NCBI RefSeq assembly: GCF_900015215.1
Contig: NZ_LN555523.1
Location: forward strand, 1-64,000
Direction of reading: 5' to 3'
Origin: Romboutsia ilealis
GTDB lineage: Bacteria > Bacillota > Clostridia > Peptostreptococcales > Peptostreptococcaceae
Length of the DNA stretch: 64,000 nucleotides
Shown here: one piece after another, positions 12,244-20,830 of the stretch
Position numbering within the stretch: position 1 is the stretch's first letter
Layout: each line of letters opens with the position of its first letter
The notes under the pieces: generated by a model
What the model was told of the DNA's origin: nothing
Database searches by the model: none
The model's input: the letters and a program-made list of their open reading frames with translations, nothing else
Translations under genes and position numbers: made by a program

Positions 12244-12672
12244 TTATAATATAGATTTAGATTGAATTGGAGTTGATAATATAACATTAGTTTTAGTTGA
12301 ACCAACTTTTTTTATAGAGTCTATTACCTCTTCTAATTCATACATATCTTTAACTATAACTTTTAAAACAGAACAATCATCTCCAGTTATATGATGGCAT
12401 TCTACTATTCTAGGATCTTTACGAGCTGATTCTATAAACTCGTTATATTTATTACTAGGTAAAGAAATATGAACAAAAGCCTTTATTACTCTTCCTAAAG
12501 CATTAGGATTAACAATAGCTTTATATCCTTCTATAACACCTGCTTCCTCTAACCTTTTAACTCTCTCAGAAACAGCAGGTGAAGTTAAACCTACTATTTT
12601 TCCTAAATCTTTCATAGATATTCTACCTTCCTCTTGAAGGATTTCTATAATTTTGTAATCTGTAATATCCAT
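12244..12672 (-). CDS. Lrp/AsnC family transcriptional regulator
   Basis: 142 aa, standard for the family. Residues 1-60 form the winged helix-turn-helix (DYKIIEILQEEGRISMKDLG, then SPAVSERVKRLEEAGVI). Residues 65-142 form the RAM ligand-binding and oligomerisation domain. These regulators sense amino acids or related small molecules. It lies 22 bp downstream of pncB on the same strand and is probably co-transcribed with it. The ligand is unknown. Confidence 0.93.
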   Translation of the reverse strand: MDITDYKIIEILQEEGRISMKDLGKIVGLTSPAVSERVKRLEEAGVIEGYKAIVNPNALGRVIKAFVHISLPSNKYNEFIESARKDPRIVECHHITGDDCSVLKVIVKDMYELEEVIDSIKKVGSTKTNVILSTPIQSKSIL

Positions 12673-12694
12673 AGTGTTGTCCCCCTTAATTATA

Positions 12695-14125
12695 TTATAT
12701 AAATTTCTTTGAATCTATCATCTTAGTTTTTAAGTACCAAAGATCTCTAGATAAATCTACTTTATAAGTTTGCGGATTTGAGAGTCTTCTATATTCTTCC
12801 CATAATGAATTAAGTTCATTAGATACATACTCCCTAATTTCCATAACACTTTTATGTTTATATTTACATTCACCATTAATAAATAAAGGTTTAAGTAGTT
12901 CTTTAACAGTATAATTTTCAAAAGATTTAGTTTTCCAAGTATATGTAGGATGGAATATAGTTAAAGGTTTACTTTCATCTATACTCTCATTGTGTAGCAT
13001 AATTAAATCTGCTTCAGCTTTATTTTCTTCGTTATATATTCTAAATACTTTTTTATATCCAGGATTACTTATTTTTTCAGGATCTTCTGAAAGTTTTATT
13101 TTAGGTTCAAATTCTCCATTCTTAAAAGAAGCAGCTAATTTATAAACTCCACCAAGAGAAGGTGAATCAGCTGAGGTTATTAGTTTCGTACCAACGCCCC
13201 AAGAATTTACAGAAGCACCATCAGCTTTTAGTGACGCTATTGTATATTCATCAAGGTCATTAGAGGCAGTTATGCTAACATCTGTAAAACCTTCTTTATC
13301 TAATGCATCTTTACACTGATTAGATAAATATTTTAAATCTCCAGAATCTAATCTTATTCCTAAAGGTTTGTGTCCTTTTTCTCTTAAATCTTTAAAGACT
13401 TTTATAGCATTAGGAAGACCGCTGTTTAATACATTATAAGTATCAACTAAAAGTAAGCATTTATCTGGATAAATATCGGCATAAGCTTTGAATGCTTCTA
13501 TTTCAGTATCAAATTTTTGAATCCAACTATGAGCTTGAGTACCCACAACAGGTATATCAAACATTTTACCAGCTAAAACATTGGCAGTAGCTGAGCAACC
13601 ACCAATAACAGCAGCTCTAGATCCATATGTTCCAGCATCAGGCCCTTGTGCACGGCGAAGACCAAACTCAAATACTGGGTCTCCTTGAGCAGCAAAACAT
13701 ACTCTAGATGCTTTAGTTGCAATAAGTGATTGGAAATTAATTATTGTAAGTAAAGCTGTTTCTATAAGTTGTGCTTGATATAAAGGCGCTTTCACAGTAA
13801 GTATAGGTTCGTTAGGGAACATTATTGTTCCTTCTTCAACTGCATATATATCCCCTGTAAATTTAAAATCCTTTAAAAATGTTAAGAATTTATCAGAAAA
13901 TAGGTTTAAACTTTTTAAATAAGCTAAATCATCTTCTGAAAAATGAATGTTATTTATATACTCCACAAATTGTTCTATACCACATACGATAGTATATCCG
14001 CCATTACACGCATTTTTTCTAAAGAACATATCAAAGATAACCATATCCTCATGAATGTTTTTTTCAAAATATCCGTTTAACATTGTAAGCTGATATAAGT
14101 CCGTAAGAAGTGTTAAATTTCTCAT
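12695..14125 (-). CDS. pncB: Nicotinate phosphoribosyltransferase
   Basis: 476 aa. Converts nicotinate and PRPP to nicotinate mononucleotide in NAD salvage. The family N-terminus is LTDLYQLTMLNGYF. The segment FGLRRAQGPDAGTYGSRAA contains the conserved active-site region, followed by GTQAHSW with the histidine that is phosphorylated in this family. The conserved RLDSGDL motif follows. A clear AAGGAGAG ribosome site precedes ATG at 14125. It opposes the direction of most of the window and is divergent from spmA. Confidence 0.95.
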   Translation of the reverse strand: MRNLTLLTDLYQLTMLNGYFEKNIHEDMVIFDMFFRKNACNGGYTIVCGIEQFVEYINNIHFSEDDLAYLKSLNLFSDKFLTFLKDFKFTGDIYAVEEGTIMFPNEPILTVKAPLYQAQLIETALLTIINFQSLIATKASRVCFAAQGDPVFEFGLRRAQGPDAGTYGSRAAVIGGCSATANVLAGKMFDIPVVGTQAHSWIQKFDTEIEAFKAYADIYPDKCLLLVDTYNVLNSGLPNAIKVFKDLREKGHKPLGIRLDSGDLKYLSNQCKDALDKEGFTDVSITASNDLDEYTIASLKADGASVNSWGVGTKLITSADSPSLGGVYKLAASFKNGEFEPKIKLSEDPEKISNPGYKKVFRIYNEENKAEADLIMLHNESIDESKPLTIFHPTYTWKTKSFENYTVKELLKPLFINGECKYKHKSVMEIREYVSNELNSLWEEYRRLSNPQTYKVDLSRDLWYLKTKMIDSKKFI

Positions 14126-14251
14126 TGTATCTCTCCTTAATGTTAAAAAATTATAAAAACCCCATAATTATACTAAAACATAATATAGTAGAAGTTTCAA
14201 GTATAAAGTAGAACACAAGCTTCATAAAATTATTAAGAAGGGGGGATTTCA

Positions 14252-14827
14252 ATGGGAAAAATTTGGTTTTACATGATTTCTATAGGGATAGTAGGAAGTA
14301 TAATAACTAATAACTTAGGGGAATTAAATAAAGTTATATTAAATGAAGCTTCAAAAGGTGTAGAGTTTGCAATAAGTTTAGCTGGAGTAATGGCTCTTTG
14401 GATGGGAATAATGAACATAGCTAAAGATTCAGGATTAATAGATAAAATAGGAAAAAAATTAAATCCTATAATGAGAAGATTATTTCCATCCATACCTAAG
14501 GGGCATAAGGCAATGTCTTATATGGTTATGAACATGGCACTTAATATGGTTGGAGCAGGGAATGGTGCAACTGCTTTTGGATTAAAAGCCATGGAAGAAT
14601 TACAGACTTTAAATAATAAAAAAGATACAGCCACGAATGATATGATTATGTTTTTAGTTATAAATATATCTTCAATTCAGATAATACCATTTACAATGCT
14701 TAAAATTAGGTTAGATTTAGGAGCTCAAAACCCAAGTGATATTATATTTACAACATTATTTGCAACAACAATGTCTACCATAATAGCTGTTATATCATGT
14801 AAACTGCTACAAGGGAGGAAAAGATAA
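14252..14827 (+). CDS. spmA: Spore maturation protein A
   Basis: 191 aa, similar in length to B. subtilis SpmA. It is a nucleoside-recognition-domain membrane protein needed, with SpmB, for spore core dehydration and heat resistance. Several hydrophobic segments are visible, with the conserved GVMALWMGIMNIAKDSGL and NMVGAGNGATAFG regions. Ribosome site AAGGGGGG precedes ATG. The stop overlaps the spmB start, so the pair is coupled. Confidence 0.95.
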   Translation: MGKIWFYMISIGIVGSIITNNLGELNKVILNEASKGVEFAISLAGVMALWMGIMNIAKDSGLIDKIGKKLNPIMRRLFPSIPKGHKAMSYMVMNMALNMVGAGNGATAFGLKAMEELQTLNNKKDTATNDMIMFLVINISSIQIIPFTMLKIRLDLGAQNPSDIIFTTLFATTMSTIIAVISCKLLQGRKR

Positions 14828-15348
14828 TGGAGTTATTTTCTAATATATTAGTACCACTTATAATACTTTACATAGTAATTTACGGAAAATCTAAAAAGAT
14901 AGATATATATGATAGTTTTGTAAAAGGCGCAGTTGATGGACTAAAATCAGCATGGTCTATAACACCGTACATAATAGGAATATTTTTAGCTATAGGAGTA
15001 TTTAAAACAGGTGGAGGTATAGAAGCCCTTGAATTCATATTTAAGCCTATAGCAAATTTAATGAGTATACCAAAGGAATTAATAGGATTAATAATAGTTA
15101 AGCCATTATCTGGTAGTGGAGCTTTAGGAATGTATACAGAACTTGCACAACGAGTAGGAGTAGATACTATTATTGAGAAAATGGGGTCTACAATAGTAGG
15201 AGCATCTGAAACAATATTTTACACTATGGCAATTTATTATGGTAGTTTAAAGATAAAAAATACTAGACATACATTAACTTGCGCAATGATAAGTCATGTA
15301 GTAGGAGTTATAGCATCTGTGTTTATATGTTATATAATGTTTGTATAA
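14827..15348 (+). CDS. spmB: Spore maturation protein B
   Basis: 173 aa, overlapping spmA by one base (TAATG). Partner of SpmA in spore maturation. Multi-pass membrane protein with the conserved KPLSGSGALG segment and the GASETIFYTMAIYYG motif of the family. It ends ahead of the metG T-box leader. A forespore promoter for the pair is expected but I could not identify one with confidence. Confidence 0.95.
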   Translation: MELFSNILVPLIILYIVIYGKSKKIDIYDSFVKGAVDGLKSAWSITPYIIGIFLAIGVFKTGGGIEALEFIFKPIANLMSIPKELIGLIIVKPLSGSGALGMYTELAQRVGVDTIIEKMGSTIVGASETIFYTMAIYYGSLKIKNTRHTLTCAMISHVVGVIASVFICYIMFV

Positions 15349-15494
15349 GAGAATTAGTGTATGATATAATTAGATATTAAGATATAAAAAACTATTTACA
15401 TAAAATTTAAAATTTCCTATAATAATTTTAAGATATTTAAAAAATCAGTTATAATAATATGTATAAAATATATTATTATAGCAAAATATAGAAA

Positions 15495-15766
15495 TGTATA
15501 AAGCTGAGAAAAGAAGAGTAAATAAGGATTTTTTCTACAGAGAGCTAGATTAGGTGAAAGCTAGCGTTAAATGAATTATTGAAGATGGTCTTGGAGCTTT
15601 TTATCTGAACGATTAATATCCTTAGGATAAAACGGTTAGACGCGTTATAGTCTACTAAGATATCTAATATTTATGTAGATGACTTATACATGATTAAATA
15701 GATAAATTAGGGTGGTACCGCGAATAATCTCGCCCCTATGTATATTCATAGGAGGCGAGTTTTTTA
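15495..15766 (+). promoter_or_regulatory. T-box leader controlling metG
   Basis: The T-box sequence AGGGTGGTACCGCG is at 15709-15722. Upstream lies a Stem I-like region with AGTAA (about 15512), AGAGAG and a GGTGAAA apical loop. In the GAA-containing side of the specifier loop the codon at 15585-15587 is ATG, which fits methionine. Uncharged tRNA-Met should stabilise the antiterminator, allowing metG transcription. The alternative terminator is at 15729-15765. Confidence 0.9.
15729..15765 (+). terminator. T-box terminator hairpin
   Basis: CTCGCCCCTATG pairs with CATAGGAGGCGAG (one bulge) and is followed by TTTTTT. The 5' arm overlaps the region used by the antiterminator after the T-box sequence. 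Confidence 0.85.
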
Positions 15767-15798
15767 ATATTAATTTCTACATATGAGGAGGAAGTATA

Positions 15799-17736
15799 AT
15801 GACAAAACCAAGTTTTTATGTAACAACTCCTATATACTACCCAAGTGGTAACTTACATATAGGACATACTTATACAACTGTTGCAGCAGATGCAATAGCA
15901 AGATTTAAGCGTTTCTGCGGATACGATGTAAAGTTCTTAACAGGAACTGATGAGCACGGAGAAAAAATACAAAAGACTGCTAGAGAAAAGGGTATGACAG
16001 AAATAGAATACCTAGATGGAATGATAGCGGATATAAAGAAATTATGGAATACTATGGATATATCATATGATGATTTCATAAGAACTACTCAAGATAGACA
16101 CAAAGTTATAATACAAAAAATATTTACTAAGTTATATGAACAAGGTGATATATATAAAGGTTCATATGAAGGAAGATATTGTACTCCATGTGAAAGTTTC
16201 TGGACTGAATCTCAATTATTAGAAGGAAATAAATGTCCAGACTGTGGAAGAGAGACTTATATAGCTAAAGAAGAAGCTTACTTCTTTAAACTATCTAAAT
16301 ATGAAGATAGATTAAGAGAATTGTTTGCTGATCCTAATTTCTGCTTCCCAGTATCAAGAAAGAATGAAATGGTTGCAAACTTCTTAGATAAAGGATTAGA
16401 AGATTTATGTGTAACTAGAACTACTTTTGATTGGGGTATAAAAGTACCGTTTGACGAGAAACATGTTATATATGTTTGGGTAGATGCATTATGTAACTAT
16501 ATAACAGCTTTAGGGTATATGAGTGAAAATGATGCTGACTATAAGAAATTCTGGCCAGCTAATGTTCATATAGTAGGTAAAGAAATAATGAGATTCCATA
16601 CTATAATATGGCCTGCAATACTTATGGCATTAGGTGAAGAAGTGCCAACACAAGTATACGGACATGGTTGGATATTATTTGATAATGATAAAATGAGTAA
16701 ATCAAAAGGAAATATAGTTTACCCAGAGCAAATGATAGAAAGATACGGAGTAGATGCTTTAAAATACTTCTTATTAAGAGAATTTGCATTTGGACAAGAT
16801 GGAAACTACACTCATAGAAACTTTGTAACAAGACTTAACTCAGACCTTGCTAACGACTTAGGAAACTTAGTAAGTAGAACTGTTTCTATGGTTGAAAAAT
16901 ATAATGATGGTATAATACCAATGGCAAATGTAGCTACTGCATTTGATGAAAGTTTAAAAGAAACTGCTAAATTATCAGTAGAAAATTTTGAAATAGAAAT
17001 GAACAAACTTCAATTTAATGAAGCTTTAGAATCTGCTTGGAAGTTAATAAGAAGAACTAATAAATATATAGATGAAACTATGCCTTGGGCTTTAGCTAAA
17101 GATGAAGCTAAAAAAGGTGAGTTAGACACAGTTTTATACAACTTATGTGAATCTATAAGAATAGTTGCTACATTAATAAACCCAATAATGAATGCAACAG
17201 CTGTTAAGATATACGACCAATTAGGAATAACTGATGAAAACTTAAAGACTTGGGAAAGTGTTAAGACTTTCGGACTTATAGGAGAAAATACTAAAGTTCA
17301 TAAAGGTGAAGCTTTATTCCCAAGATTAGACATAGAAAAAGAAGTTGAAGAATTAAATGAATTATTCTCTGAAAAGAAAGATGAGCAAAAGGAAGAACCA
17401 ATAGAGCATAAAGAGAATATAACAATAGATGACCTAGATAAAGTAGAACTTAGAGTAGGTAAAATATTGAGCTGTGAAAAACACCCAAAGGCTGATAGAT
17501 TATTAGTATCTCAAGTTAAAGTTGGACCAGAAATAAGACAAATAGTATCTGGAATAGCTAAATGGTATAAGCCAGAAGAAATGGTTGGAAAAGACGTTAT
17601 AGTTGTATGTAACCTAAAGCCAGTTAAGTTAAGAGGTGTTGAATCTCAAGGTATGATATTAGCTGCTGGAAATGATGGAGACGATTTAATAGTACCAGTT
17701 GCAACTGGTGCAAATTCAGGATGCGAAGTTCGTTAA
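15799..17736 (+). CDS. metG: Methionyl-tRNA synthetase
   Basis: 645 aa, cytoplasmic. Charges tRNA-Met. Class I motifs are HIGH at residues 20-23 and KMSKS at 298-302. The connective peptide has cysteine pairs (CTPC and CPDC) for zinc. The C-terminal region (about 540-645) is an EMAP/Arc1-type tRNA-binding domain beginning [12 protein letters not shown], normal for the dimeric long form. GAGGAGG precedes ATG. Expression is under the T-box leader upstream. Confidence 0.97.
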   Translation: MTKPSFYVTTPIYYPSGNLHIGHTYTTVAADAIARFKRFCGYDVKFLTGTDEHGEKIQKTAREKGMTEIEYLDGMIADIKKLWNTMDISYDDFIRTTQDRHKVIIQKIFTKLYEQGDIYKGSYEGRYCTPCESFWTESQLLEGNKCPDCGRETYIAKEEAYFFKLSKYEDRLRELFADPNFCFPVSRKNEMVANFLDKGLEDLCVTRTTFDWGIKVPFDEKHVIYVWVDALCNYITALGYMSENDADYKKFWPANVHIVGKEIMRFHTIIWPAILMALGEEVPTQVYGHGWILFDNDKMSKSKGNIVYPEQMIERYGVDALKYFLLREFAFGQDGNYTHRNFVTRLNSDLANDLGNLVSRTVSMVEKYNDGIIPMANVATAFDESLKETAKLSVENFEIEMNKLQFNEALESAWKLIRRTNKYIDETMPWALAKDEAKKGELDTVLYNLCESIRIVATLINPIMNATAVKIYDQLGITDENLKTWESVKTFGLIGENTKVHKGEALFPRLDIEKEVEELNELFSEKKDEQKEEPIEHKENITIDDLDKVELRVGKILSCEKHPKADRLLVSQVKVGPEIRQIVSGIAKWYKPEEMVGKDVIVVCNLKPVKLRGVESQGMILAAGNDGDDLIVPVATGANSGCEVR

Positions 17737-17748
17737 GGAGTGAAAACT

Positions 17749-18519
17749 ATGTTATTTGACTCACATGCACATTTAAATGATGCAAGATTTGATGAAGATA
17801 GAGAAGCATTGATACAAAAATTACAAGAAGAGCACGTGGATTTAGTATTAAATCCAGGTGCTGATATAGAAACATCTATATCTAGTGTTGATCTTGCTAA
17901 TAAATATGATTTTATATATGCAGCAGTTGGAGTACATCCACATGATGTAAAGGACCTAGATGACACTGCTATAGATACATTAAGAAAATTAGCTACTGAA
18001 AATGAAAAGGTAGTTGCAATAGGTGAGATAGGATTAGATTATTACTATGATAATTCTCCTAGAGAAGTTCAAAAAGAATGGTTTAAAAAACAAATTGAAC
18101 TTGCTAATGAATTAAAACTTCCAATAATAATACATGATAGAGATGCACATCAAGATACTTTTGAGATAATTAAAAATACTAAATCTCCTGAAATAGGATG
18201 TGTACTTCATTGCTATAGTGGAAACGTGGAATTAGCAAAAGAATATGTGAAAATGGGATGTTATATTTCAATACCAGGAACAGTTACTTTCAAAAATAAT
18301 AAGAAAACTAGAGAAGTAGCAAAAGAAATACCTTTAGAGTATTTATTAATAGAAACTGATTCTCCATATATGGCTCCAGAGCCACATAGAGGTAAAAGGA
18401 ACGACCCATCATTAGTAGCATTTGTTGCAGATAAGATAGCTCAAGAGAAGGGGATATCTTATGAAAAAGTTTGTGAGGCTACTAAGGAAAATGCAAAGAG
18501 ATTATTTAATATAAAATAG
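17749..18519 (+). CDS. tatD: TatD-family metal-dependent DNase
   Basis: 256 aa from the ATG at 17749. A GTG nine bases upstream lies within the AAGGAG ribosome site and is unlikely to be used. Amidohydrolase-fold metal motifs are present: FDSHAHLND at the N-terminus, the IGEIGLDYY segment, HDRDAH, and the C-terminal LIETDSPYMAPEPHRGKRN. TatD enzymes act as 3'-5' exonucleases in DNA quality control. Corresponds to B. subtilis yabD, which also follows metS. Confidence 0.95.
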   Translation: MLFDSHAHLNDARFDEDREALIQKLQEEHVDLVLNPGADIETSISSVDLANKYDFIYAAVGVHPHDVKDLDDTAIDTLRKLATENEKVVAIGEIGLDYYYDNSPREVQKEWFKKQIELANELKLPIIIHDRDAHQDTFEIIKNTKSPEIGCVLHCYSGNVELAKEYVKMGCYISIPGTVTFKNNKKTREVAKEIPLEYLLIETDSPYMAPEPHRGKRNDPSLVAFVADKIAQEKGISYEKVCEATKENAKRLFNIK

Positions 18520-18546
18520 GTTGATATTTTATATTTAGATTAAATA

Positions 18547-18600
18547 AAAAAGCTATGAAATAAAATCTTGAGTAAGATTATATATTTCATAGCTTTTACT
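18547..18600 (+). terminator. Terminator after tatD
   Basis: A 15-bp stem (18547-18561 with 18583-18597) has a nested smaller hairpin between the arms and T-rich flanks. Confidence 0.75.
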
Positions 18601-18639
18601 TTATTAAAAATAGTAAAACTAATTTTTATAATATAATAT

Positions 18640-18668
18640 TTTACAAAAATATTAATATAGTGTAATAT
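18640..18668 (+). promoter_or_regulatory. Promoter of small-peptide locus A
   Basis: TTTACA (18640-18645), a 17-bp spacer and TAATAT (18663-18668). The predicted start near 18675 gives a leader of about 75 nt that begins with the segment complementary to the 3' UTR. Confidence 0.6.
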
Positions 18669-18676
18669 ATTTTAAT

Positions 18677-18740
18677 GAAATTACAATCTTAGAGTGATAT
18701 TTCTATACGAATAAAATACCTACTTCTAAATAGAAGGAGG
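18677..18740 (+). promoter_or_regulatory. Locus A leader: 3'-UTR-complementary element and ribosome-site hairpin
   Basis: 18677-18689 pairs perfectly with 18926-18938. 18691-18704 pairs with 18901-18915 with one bulged base. Next, CCTACTTCT (18719-18727) pairs, with one mismatch, with AGAAGGAGG (18732-18740), burying the ribosome site. The sense sequence of the first element is also what the predicted antisense RNA carries. Confidence 0.6.
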
Positions 18741-18749
18741 TGAAAAGGT

Positions 18750-18866
18750 ATGGAAATTTTAAAGTTATTATTAAATAATTCAGATACCATAATAATTGGT
18801 ATGCTAACGTGTTATTTATATGATAAAATAAAAAATCACTCTAACGGCAATAAGAGTGACTTATAG
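18750..18866 (+). CDS. Small membrane peptide, putative type I toxin (locus A)
   Basis: 38 aa, too short for usual gene calling. ATG follows AAGGAGGTG at good spacing. The peptide starts MEILKLLL, has a hydrophobic stretch at about residues 13-24 (TIIIGMLTCYLY) and a polar, basic tail with K-N-H-S. I do not recognise a named family. A single membrane span, sequestered ribosome site, long-range leader/3'-UTR pairing and a predicted overlapping antisense RNA together match type I toxins. Locus B (32036-32191) has the same plan. Toxicity is inference. Confidence 0.6.
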   Translation: MEILKLLLNNSDTIIIGMLTCYLYDKIKNHSNGNKSDL

Positions 18867-18948
18867 AAATATTATAATTTAATTTATATAGTTTTTGTAT
18901 AGAAATTATCACTCTACGGCAAAAGAGATTGTAATTTCTTTTTATTTT
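18829..18948 (-). ncRNA. Predicted antisense RNA of locus A (putative antitoxin)
   Basis: On the minus strand TATAAT (18955-18960) with GTTTAT 17 bp upstream predicts a start near 18948. A hairpin (AGAGTG/CACTCT at about 18838-18858), followed on the minus strand by TTTTTTATTTT, gives a terminator inside the 3' end of the peptide gene. The resulting RNA of about 120 nt covers the 3' UTR and the last codons. Predicted only from sequence signals. Confidence 0.5.
18901..18945 (+). terminator. 3' UTR of locus A with leader-complementary segments
   Basis: Contains the two segments that pair with the leader, a small CTCT...AGAG hairpin with an ACGGCAAA loop, and ends in CTTTTTATTTT. It is the likely 3' end of the peptide mRNA. 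Confidence 0.5.
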
Positions 18949-19182
18949 AATTATATTATAGCATTTTTTTATTAAAAATAAACTATAAAAATTTTAGATA
19001 TAAGATTTAAACTATATTCTATTAAGAGCATATTGAAATCTCTTTTAATGTATATGCTTATATTATGATATAAACTCGTTAAAAATAGATAATAAGATAA
19101 ATATATAAACTTGATAAAAATACATATAAGGCTTAAAATATAAAGATGTTAAGTTAAAAATGAGCGGAAAAGGTGAATTTAT

Positions 19183-19713
19183 ATGATAAAAGAAATAATA
19201 GTAGTAGAAGGAAGAGACGACGTAACAGCTGTTAAAAGAGCATTAGATGCCGAGCTTATAACTACTGGTGGATTTGGATTTCCTAAAGGAGTAATGGAAA
19301 GAATAAAAGCAGCCCAAAAAAGAAGAGGTGTAATAATATTTACTGATCCAGATTTCGCAGGCGAAAAAATTAGAAAGAAAATCGCTGCAGAAGTACCAGG
19401 ATGTAAGCATGCATTCTTACCAAGGGAAGAAGCTAAGAAAGACGGCGATATAGGAATAGAAAATGCAAGTCCTAAAAGTATATTAGCAGCACTTGAAAGA
19501 GTAAGAACAGAAAGTACAGAAAAAAGAGAAGAATTTAAGCAAGTTGATTTAATAAGAAATGGGCTTATAGGAAATGAAGATGCATCACACAGACGTGATG
19601 AATTAGGAAAAATACTTGGAATAGGATACGGAAATGCAAAACAATTTCTAAGTAGATTAAACAACTATGGAGTTAGCAGAGAAGAATTTGAACAAGCATT
19701 AACTCAAATATAG
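19183..19713 (+). CDS. rnmV: Ribonuclease M5
   Basis: 176 aa. Toprim-domain endonuclease that matures the 5S rRNA precursor. The Toprim glutamate motif VVEGRDDV is at residues 6-13 and the D-x-D-like acidic pair is in IFTDPDFAGEK. A C-terminal helical region follows (about 120-176), as in B. subtilis RnmV. It lies in the conserved tatD-rnmV-ksgA order. AAAAGGTG precedes ATG. Its substrates (two 5S genes) are in this same window. Confidence 0.95.
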   Translation: MIKEIIVVEGRDDVTAVKRALDAELITTGGFGFPKGVMERIKAAQKRRGVIIFTDPDFAGEKIRKKIAAEVPGCKHAFLPREEAKKDGDIGIENASPKSILAALERVRTESTEKREEFKQVDLIRNGLIGNEDASHRRDELGKILGIGYGNAKQFLSRLNNYGVSREEFEQALTQI

Positions 19714-19725
19714 TATAAGTTGTAT

Positions 19726-19820
19726 TTTTGAGCAACAGATGTATCCGTAGTGTTAGCAAGGATATACTATTGGCAAAATGAAATGTTTTGCCGACACGTC
19801 GCTCAAGCGAATTTTTTTAT
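19726..19820 (+). repeat. Dispersed structured repeat, copy R1
   Basis: The stretch begins TTTTTGAGC and ends GCTCAAGCGAATTTTTTT. TTGAGC (19728-19733) pairs with GCTCAA (19801-19806). Inside, GGCAAAA...TTTTGCC forms a hairpin, and a weaker GTATCC/GGATA pairing is possible. The 34 bases from about 19778 match R2 at about 52525 at 31 positions. Its GC content is well above the surrounding spacer. No protein reading frame is apparent. Confidence 0.6.
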
Positions 19821-19892
19821 TAGAATAACTTTAATTTAAATAGACTACAAGATTCACGATAGAGTGAAAATAAAATAAATAGGAGAATAATA

Positions 19893-20762
19893 ATGGATAG
19901 ACTTTCATCACATAGAGCTACAAAAGACGTTGTAGAGAAGCATGGCTTTAAATTTTCTAAATCATTAGGACAAAACTTTTTAATAGATGATAATGTAATA
20001 GACAGAATATTAGCAGGAGCTAGGCTTTCTGAGGGAGATAAAATAATAGAAGTAGGTCCTGGAATAGGAACACTTACTAGAGAAATGGGAAAGGTAGCAG
20101 ACAAGGTTGTAGCTATAGAAATAGATAAAACTTTAATACCTATTCTACGTGAAACATTAGGAGAATTTGATAATATTGAAGTAGTAAACCAAGATATATT
20201 AAAGGTTGATGTAGAAGAATTAGTAAAAGAAAAATTAAATGGAGGTCCTGTTAAATTAGTTGCAAACCTTCCATACTATATAACAACTCCAATAGTTATG
20301 AAGTTCTTAGAAGAAGATATACCAGTTACTGATATAGTAGTAATGGTACAAAAAGAAGTTGCAGATAGAATGAATGCAGTACCATCAACAAAGGATTATG
20401 GTGCTTTATCAGTAGCTGTACAATACTATTGTGATACAGAAATAGTTGCAAAAGCTCCAAGACATATGTTTATACCACAACCAAATGTAGATTCAACAGT
20501 TATAGGACTTCATGTAAGAGAAGAAAGAAAATATCCTGTGGATAATGAAGATATATTCTTTAAAACTGTAAAAGCAGCCTTTGGGCAAAGGAGAAAGACA
20601 TTACTTAATGCATTAGGTGGCTTAGGATTCTTAAGCAAAGATGAGATAAAAGAAGTATTAAAAATGGCTAATATAGATGAAAAAAGAAGAGGAGAAACTC
20701 TTTCAATAGAAGAATTTGCAACCCTTGCAAATGCAGTAAATACAAAAGTACCTTCAAAATAA
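19893..20762 (+). CDS. ksgA: 16S rRNA dimethyladenosine transferase
   Basis: 289 aa. Dimethylates A1518 and A1519 in the 16S 3' hairpin late in 30S assembly. The SAM-binding motif EVGPGIGTLT follows the family signature KSLGQNFLID. The catalytic-region motif is NLPYYITTP, and a C-terminal helical domain binds rRNA. ATG follows AGGAGAAT. The terminator stem overlaps the last codons. Conserved neighbour of rnmV. Confidence 0.96.
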   Translation: MDRLSSHRATKDVVEKHGFKFSKSLGQNFLIDDNVIDRILAGARLSEGDKIIEVGPGIGTLTREMGKVADKVVAIEIDKTLIPILRETLGEFDNIEVVNQDILKVDVEELVKEKLNGGPVKLVANLPYYITTPIVMKFLEEDIPVTDIVVMVQKEVADRMNAVPSTKDYGALSVAVQYYCDTEIVAKAPRHMFIPQPNVDSTVIGLHVREERKYPVDNEDIFFKTVKAAFGQRRKTLLNALGGLGFLSKDEIKEVLKMANIDEKRRGETLSIEEFATLANAVNTKVPSK

Positions 20763-20780
20763 TTGAAGGTACTTTTTTTA
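20744..20780 (+). terminator. Terminator overlapping the end of ksgA
   Basis: AAAAGTACCTTCAA and TTGAAGGTACTTTT form a stem that straddles the ksgA stop codon (20760-20762) and runs into a T tract. Confidence 0.85.
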
Positions 20781-20830
20781 TATAATCGTTCATATACTAT
20801 TTAGAGATATTATGTTAAGGGGGGATATAA

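Noticed and set aside
15349..15494. Additional short gene between spmB and the metG T-box
   Set aside because: Only A/T-rich sequence with frequent stops and TATAAT-like words; no ribosome site with a following open frame.
18830..18935. CRISPR-like interpretation of the repeated TCACTCTA-CGGCAA units at locus A
   Set aside because: Only two units, unequal and overlapping a gene end; they are hairpin arms, and no cas gene or regular spacing exists anywhere in the window.
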